A stretch of 64,000 nt of DNA from Alkalicoccobacillus porphyridii. Lineage in GTDB: Bacteria > Bacillota > Bacilli > Bacillales > Bacillaceae_D. The position numbers were made by a program, and so were the translations under genes. Below are positions 60,001-64,000 of this stretch, piece after piece. Position 1 is the stretch's first letter. Each line of letters starts with the position of its first letter. Under the pieces are notes generated by a model. That model searched no databases. It saw only the letters and a list, made by a program, of their open reading frames with translations, and was not told the origin of the DNA. The DNA lies in contig NZ_VLXZ01000001.1 of NCBI RefSeq assembly GCF_007293315.1, positions 1 to 64,000 of the forward strand, given 5' to 3'.

Positions 60001-63000
60001 ACTCGAATAACCAATAAAGCAATAATGACAATAGCAAGAAAGAAACTAGCGCCAATGATCATCCAAATGGTGCGATCTACTGCCTGGAAATTAGTCATAG
60101 GTAACCCTAAACGAAAATAACCAACCATTTCATCATTCTCATCCACAATAGGCACAGCAAAGTATAACAGCTCTTGCCCAAGAGTTTCACTATAACGTAT
60201 CTCATAACCGTCCGTGTTTGATCCTCTAATTTCTGGTCTGTCTAAGTGGTTATCAAGCGGCTGATCTGTTTCAGCAGATTCTCCTAAGACCTGTCCCTCT
60301 GTGTCTAAAATCGTGACCCTAGCTAAAATCCGCTCACTAATGATGTGTGATAAATCATCCATGTCCTGGGATGTACGGTTGGGATCAGAAAATAGCTCCT
60401 GAGCCATATAGGATCCTAGCCTTGCCTCACTTTCAAGTCTTTCACTTACGGTTTTTAAGTGAAAGTCCTTATACCAGTGACCAATTGCAAACCCCAACCC
60501 AGACATCACAAGGAATGTAATAATGGTGATAATAAAAATAAAACGAAAGCGAAGCTTATGCATCTAACAACGGCTCTTCCATCTTATAACCCAGTCCTCT
60601 TATTGTTTTAATATAAACCGGTTTCTTTGTATTCGGTTCAATCTTTTCTCGTAAGTGACTAATATGAACATCTACGATTCGAGTATCCCCTACAAACTCA
60701 TAATCCCAAACGGCGTTAAGCAGCTGGTCTCTTGTTAATACTCTACCTTTATGATTAGCAAGATATAATAGAAGCTCAAATTCTTTAGGAGTCAGTGATA
60801 AAGATTGATCTCGGCAGGTGACTTCATAATTTTCAGGAAAGATATCAACTTCCCCAATTCGTATTAACTCTGTCGCTTCCTCAGGTGATTGTGCACTTAG
60901 TCCTGTTTGTGCAGCGCGACGTAAAATCGCTCTTACCCTTGCCACGACTTCTCTTGGACTAAATGGTTTTGTCATATAGTCGTCAGCTCCAAGCTCCAGC
61001 CCTAACACCTTATCGAATTCATCATCCTTTGCTGTCAGCATGAGGATGGGTGTATGAACCTTACTTAGTCGAAGCTGCTTACATACATCTATACCGTCCA
61101 TCTCCGGTAGCATGAGATCGAGCACAATTAAATCGTATTTGTTCTGACGGGCAAGTTCTAAGCCTTGTGCACCGTCACTTGCTGTTTCTACTTCATACCC
61201 CGCTTGCTCCAGATTAAATTGAAGCAGGGTTACGATTGACTCTTCATCGTCTACTACCAATAGTCGTTTTACCATAGAGGCTAGTCTACACTCCTAACAA
61301 TTAGATTGAACGGTCTTTTTTCTCTATTTACTTGTAGTATAACAAAAAAGCCGCCTGAACTTGTAAAAAGATTTTCAGGATGAGAATGAGGTGAGAGCTT
61401 TGGCTTCGCTCCCAGAATTGGTGGCACGCTGAGAAAGTGTTTTTCTTTTTATAGGATACTTACTGCTAGTTATATGAGCATGTCATATAACTTTTGAGAG
61501 GTGCTTCGGCTTCGCTCCCGAAATTGGCGGCACGCTTTCCGTGGGCGGGCGTTGAACTAAACTGGCTTGACGCCAGTGTATTTCAACTCTGCCCTTTCCT
61601 CCCACAGGAGTCGGCCGCCAATTTCGTCCGCTAGTAGAGGTGTACAAAATCTATTTGTCTAAAACAAATGAATTAATATTGAGATATAAAAAGAAAAATA
61701 CATTGAAATAGATTCAGGACAAAGTCAAATTAATTTTAAAATTTTACTTGAAAAACATTTTATAACAAATTATATTTTTCAGTAAAGGAGGAGTGAAACA
61801 TGAAAATAACTATTGAAGAGTTACCGAATTCAAGGATTGCTTATTTTAGGAGTATTGGGAAGTATGGTGGCAGGGCGCAATATAAGTCAATGGAGTCTTT
61901 TAAGAAGTGGTTAGAATCAAATGACGTATCGAGTCATTCTACCATTTTAGGTATACCGAAAGATAACCCTGAGATCACTCCAGAAGACAAATGTCGGTAT
62001 GATGTTTGTGTGCTTATAGAAAATGAAAGCAAAGTGCCAAAACCTGCTCATATTGGTGAATTGTCGGGTGGGACATATGCAGTCTTCTTACTTGACCATA
62101 CAAAAGAAGCAGTCAATGAATTTTGGAGCAATGTCTTTTCTCAGATAAAACGAAATAATCTTCTAATAAAAGAACAACCTATTATAGAAAGATATACTCA
62201 ACAAATGATTGATAATCATTTGTGTGAGATATTAGTTCCTATTCAGTAAAATGTGATTACGATAGACCTTGTGCATCGTACTAACATCTTGCTTATACTT
62301 TTACTTTAAAGTTTCTAGTTTGAAATATATCCTCTCATTTAAGCGGACGGGATGGCAGGCCGACTCCTAAGGGAATAAAGGGCAGGGCTGAAATGAACTG
62401 GCGTTAGCCAGTTTAGTTCATCGCCCTCCCTAGGAAAGCGTGCCTGCCATCCCGGTAGCGAAGTCAGAGCGACATATCATCTCTTTTATCTAAAATAAAG
62501 GAGTTAAGCACAAGATCATTCCAGAAGATGAATGTCGTTATGATATTTGCATCAAAATCGGCTCATTTTGATGAATTCTTTGATAAAACTTACACGTCTT
62601 CTTCCTTGATCATATTAGCGAGGCAGTCGCAGTAAGTAAATATTGTTGCAATATTTTTTCTGAGATAAAACAAAATAATCTTCTAATTAAGAGAACAAGC
62701 CATTGAAAGATATACTCCACAATTGTTTGATAAGGATGTATGTGAAATCTTACTATCTATTCAGTAAATACAGGACACTTCCAAGATTGTTATTAAATGA
62801 ACAACCTGGCAGACCCATTTTGTCTTTTATCTTTTTAGTAGAAAACTTATTCAAAATATTGACACTCATTTAAGCGTAAGGGGAACCCGTAGACTCCTGC
62901 GGAACAGAACGAGTCTGAAGACATTGAAGTGGTGGTTTTCCACTTCGAGGGCTGAGGCCGTTCCCGCGGAAAGCGTAGGGTTCCCCTGTAGCGGCGCCAT

Positions 63001-64000
63001 TCAGCTCATTCTTACATGACTTTTTCAGCGCCCGCCCACGGAAAACGTGCTGCCAATTCCGGGAGCGAAGATTAAGCTCCAACTTAGATTGCCCCTATAA
63101 ATTAGATTTTAAAAAAGAGACGCACTGGGCGTCTCTTTTGTTTGTAATTATTCTTTTGGCAAAGCATCCATGACATTTCGAACGGAATCAACGGATTTGT
63201 CTAGCTGACTTTTTTCGTCTTCTGTCAGGTCTAGCTCAATGATTTTCTCAATGCCGTCGCCACCAAGAATGGTCGGTACACCAAGGTAGAGATCATTGTA
63301 TCCATATTCGCCTTCAAGATAAGCGATTGTTGGAAGGACGCGCTTCTTATCCTTAAGAATGGCCTCAACCATTTGAGTTAACGATGCTGCAGGGGCATAG
63401 TAGGCACTGCCGTTCCCAAGTAATCCTACAATTTCGCCACCGCCTTTGCGGGTCCGCTCAACAATTTCGCCAATTCTATCTTCGGAAATCAAGCTACTAA
63501 GTGGAACTCCACCTGCTGCTGAATACCGAATAAGTGGTACCATATCATCTCCATGACCGCCAAGAACAAAACCAGTAATATCTTCAACTGATATGTTAAG
63601 CTCTTCAGCAATAAAGGAACGGAACCTTGCCGTATCAAGCACTCCAGATTGACCAATGACACGGTTTTTCGGGAATCCAGATTCCTTGTAAACCGTATAT
63701 GTCATAGCATCTGCTGGATTTGTTAATACGATGATATAACAATTTGGAGAGTGTTTCACAACTTCTTTTGTCACAGATTTCATGATACCGGCATTGGTAC
63801 TAACCAAATCATCTCGGCTCATTCCAGGCTTACGTGCAATACCTGCTGTAATCACCACGACATCAGAATCCTTGGTATCTTCATAGCTTGATGTGCCAAT
63901 AATCTTTGAATCTGTGCCTTGAACGGGTGTTGCTTCAAACATATCTAACGCTTTCCCTTTTGTTGGTCCTTCCATGTCAGGAATATCAACAAGAACAACG

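Overview
The window looks like a chromosomal piece of a spore-forming, probably alkaliphilic, member of the Bacillaceae (Halalkalibacter, Halalkalibacterium or Shouchella type). Evidence for Bacillaceae: strong AGGAGG ribosome sites, T-box leaders before pheS and thrS, spore genes (gerM, gerE, sspI, ytxC, ytaF), and gene order matching the B. subtilis segment racE/gerM/rph/ysnAB - gerE/sdhBAC/yslB/uvrC/trxA - mutS2/polX/cvpA/zapA - pheTS/ysgA/sspI/ysdC/ysdB - ysdA/rplT/rpmI/infC - thrS/ytxC - dnaI/dnaB/nrdR - speD/gapB - coaE/ytaF/mutM/polA - phoR/phoP/mdh. The alkaliphile guess rests on very acidic extracytoplasmic proteins (GerM, AapJ, the MacB-like permease) and a futalosine-pathway menaquinone gene (mqnC); species is not established. 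Nearly all genes are on the minus strand; only gerE, yslB, sspI, ysdB and a GyrI-like gene are on plus.

Layout. 1-1,173: a 62-bp tandem array, then a tRNA-Arg(UCU) gene interrupted by a 276-nt group I intron, then tRNA-Gly(UCC). 1,341-5,954: ysnB, rdgB, rph, gerM, murI, marR. 6,119-8,101: ptsI and ptsH. 8,544-11,662: a MacB/YknXYZ-like ABC efflux operon. 11,926-18,650: gerE, sdhCAB, yslB, uvrC, trxA. 19,019-23,402: a four-gene general amino-acid ABC transporter (Aap type) with a perfect TnrA/GlnR-type box upstream. 24,229-30,344: GNAT, a 26-aa membrane peptide, DUF350 protein, mutS2, polX, cvpA, zapA. 30,943-37,634: pheT, pheS, T-box, rRNA methylase, sspI, M42 peptidase, ysdB. 37,899-42,694: acetate-type symporter pair, TVP38-like protein, ysdA, rplT-rpmI-infC (AUU start), osmC. 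43,140-53,586: thrS with T-box, ytxC, second 62-bp array, mqnC, dnaI, dnaB, nrdR, unknown gene, speD, a 20-bp array, gapB. 53,713-61,275: coaE, ytaF, mutM, polA, phoR, phoP. 61,276-63,100: repeat-rich island with a GyrI-like gene and its decayed copy; then mdh, cut by the window edge.

How the genes work together: central carbon and respiration (PTS, SDH, MDH, GapB, acetate uptake, menaquinone), translation (Phe and Thr tRNA synthetases, IF3, L20, L35, two tRNAs), DNA replication and repair (DnaB, DnaI, PolA, PolX, UvrC, MutM, MutS2), phosphate sensing (PhoPR), and spore functions.

The most unusual content is non-coding: the tRNA-Arg intron, two distant arrays that share a 62-bp period with three CCAAG subunits each about two helical turns apart, and three families of hairpin-forming intergenic repeats.
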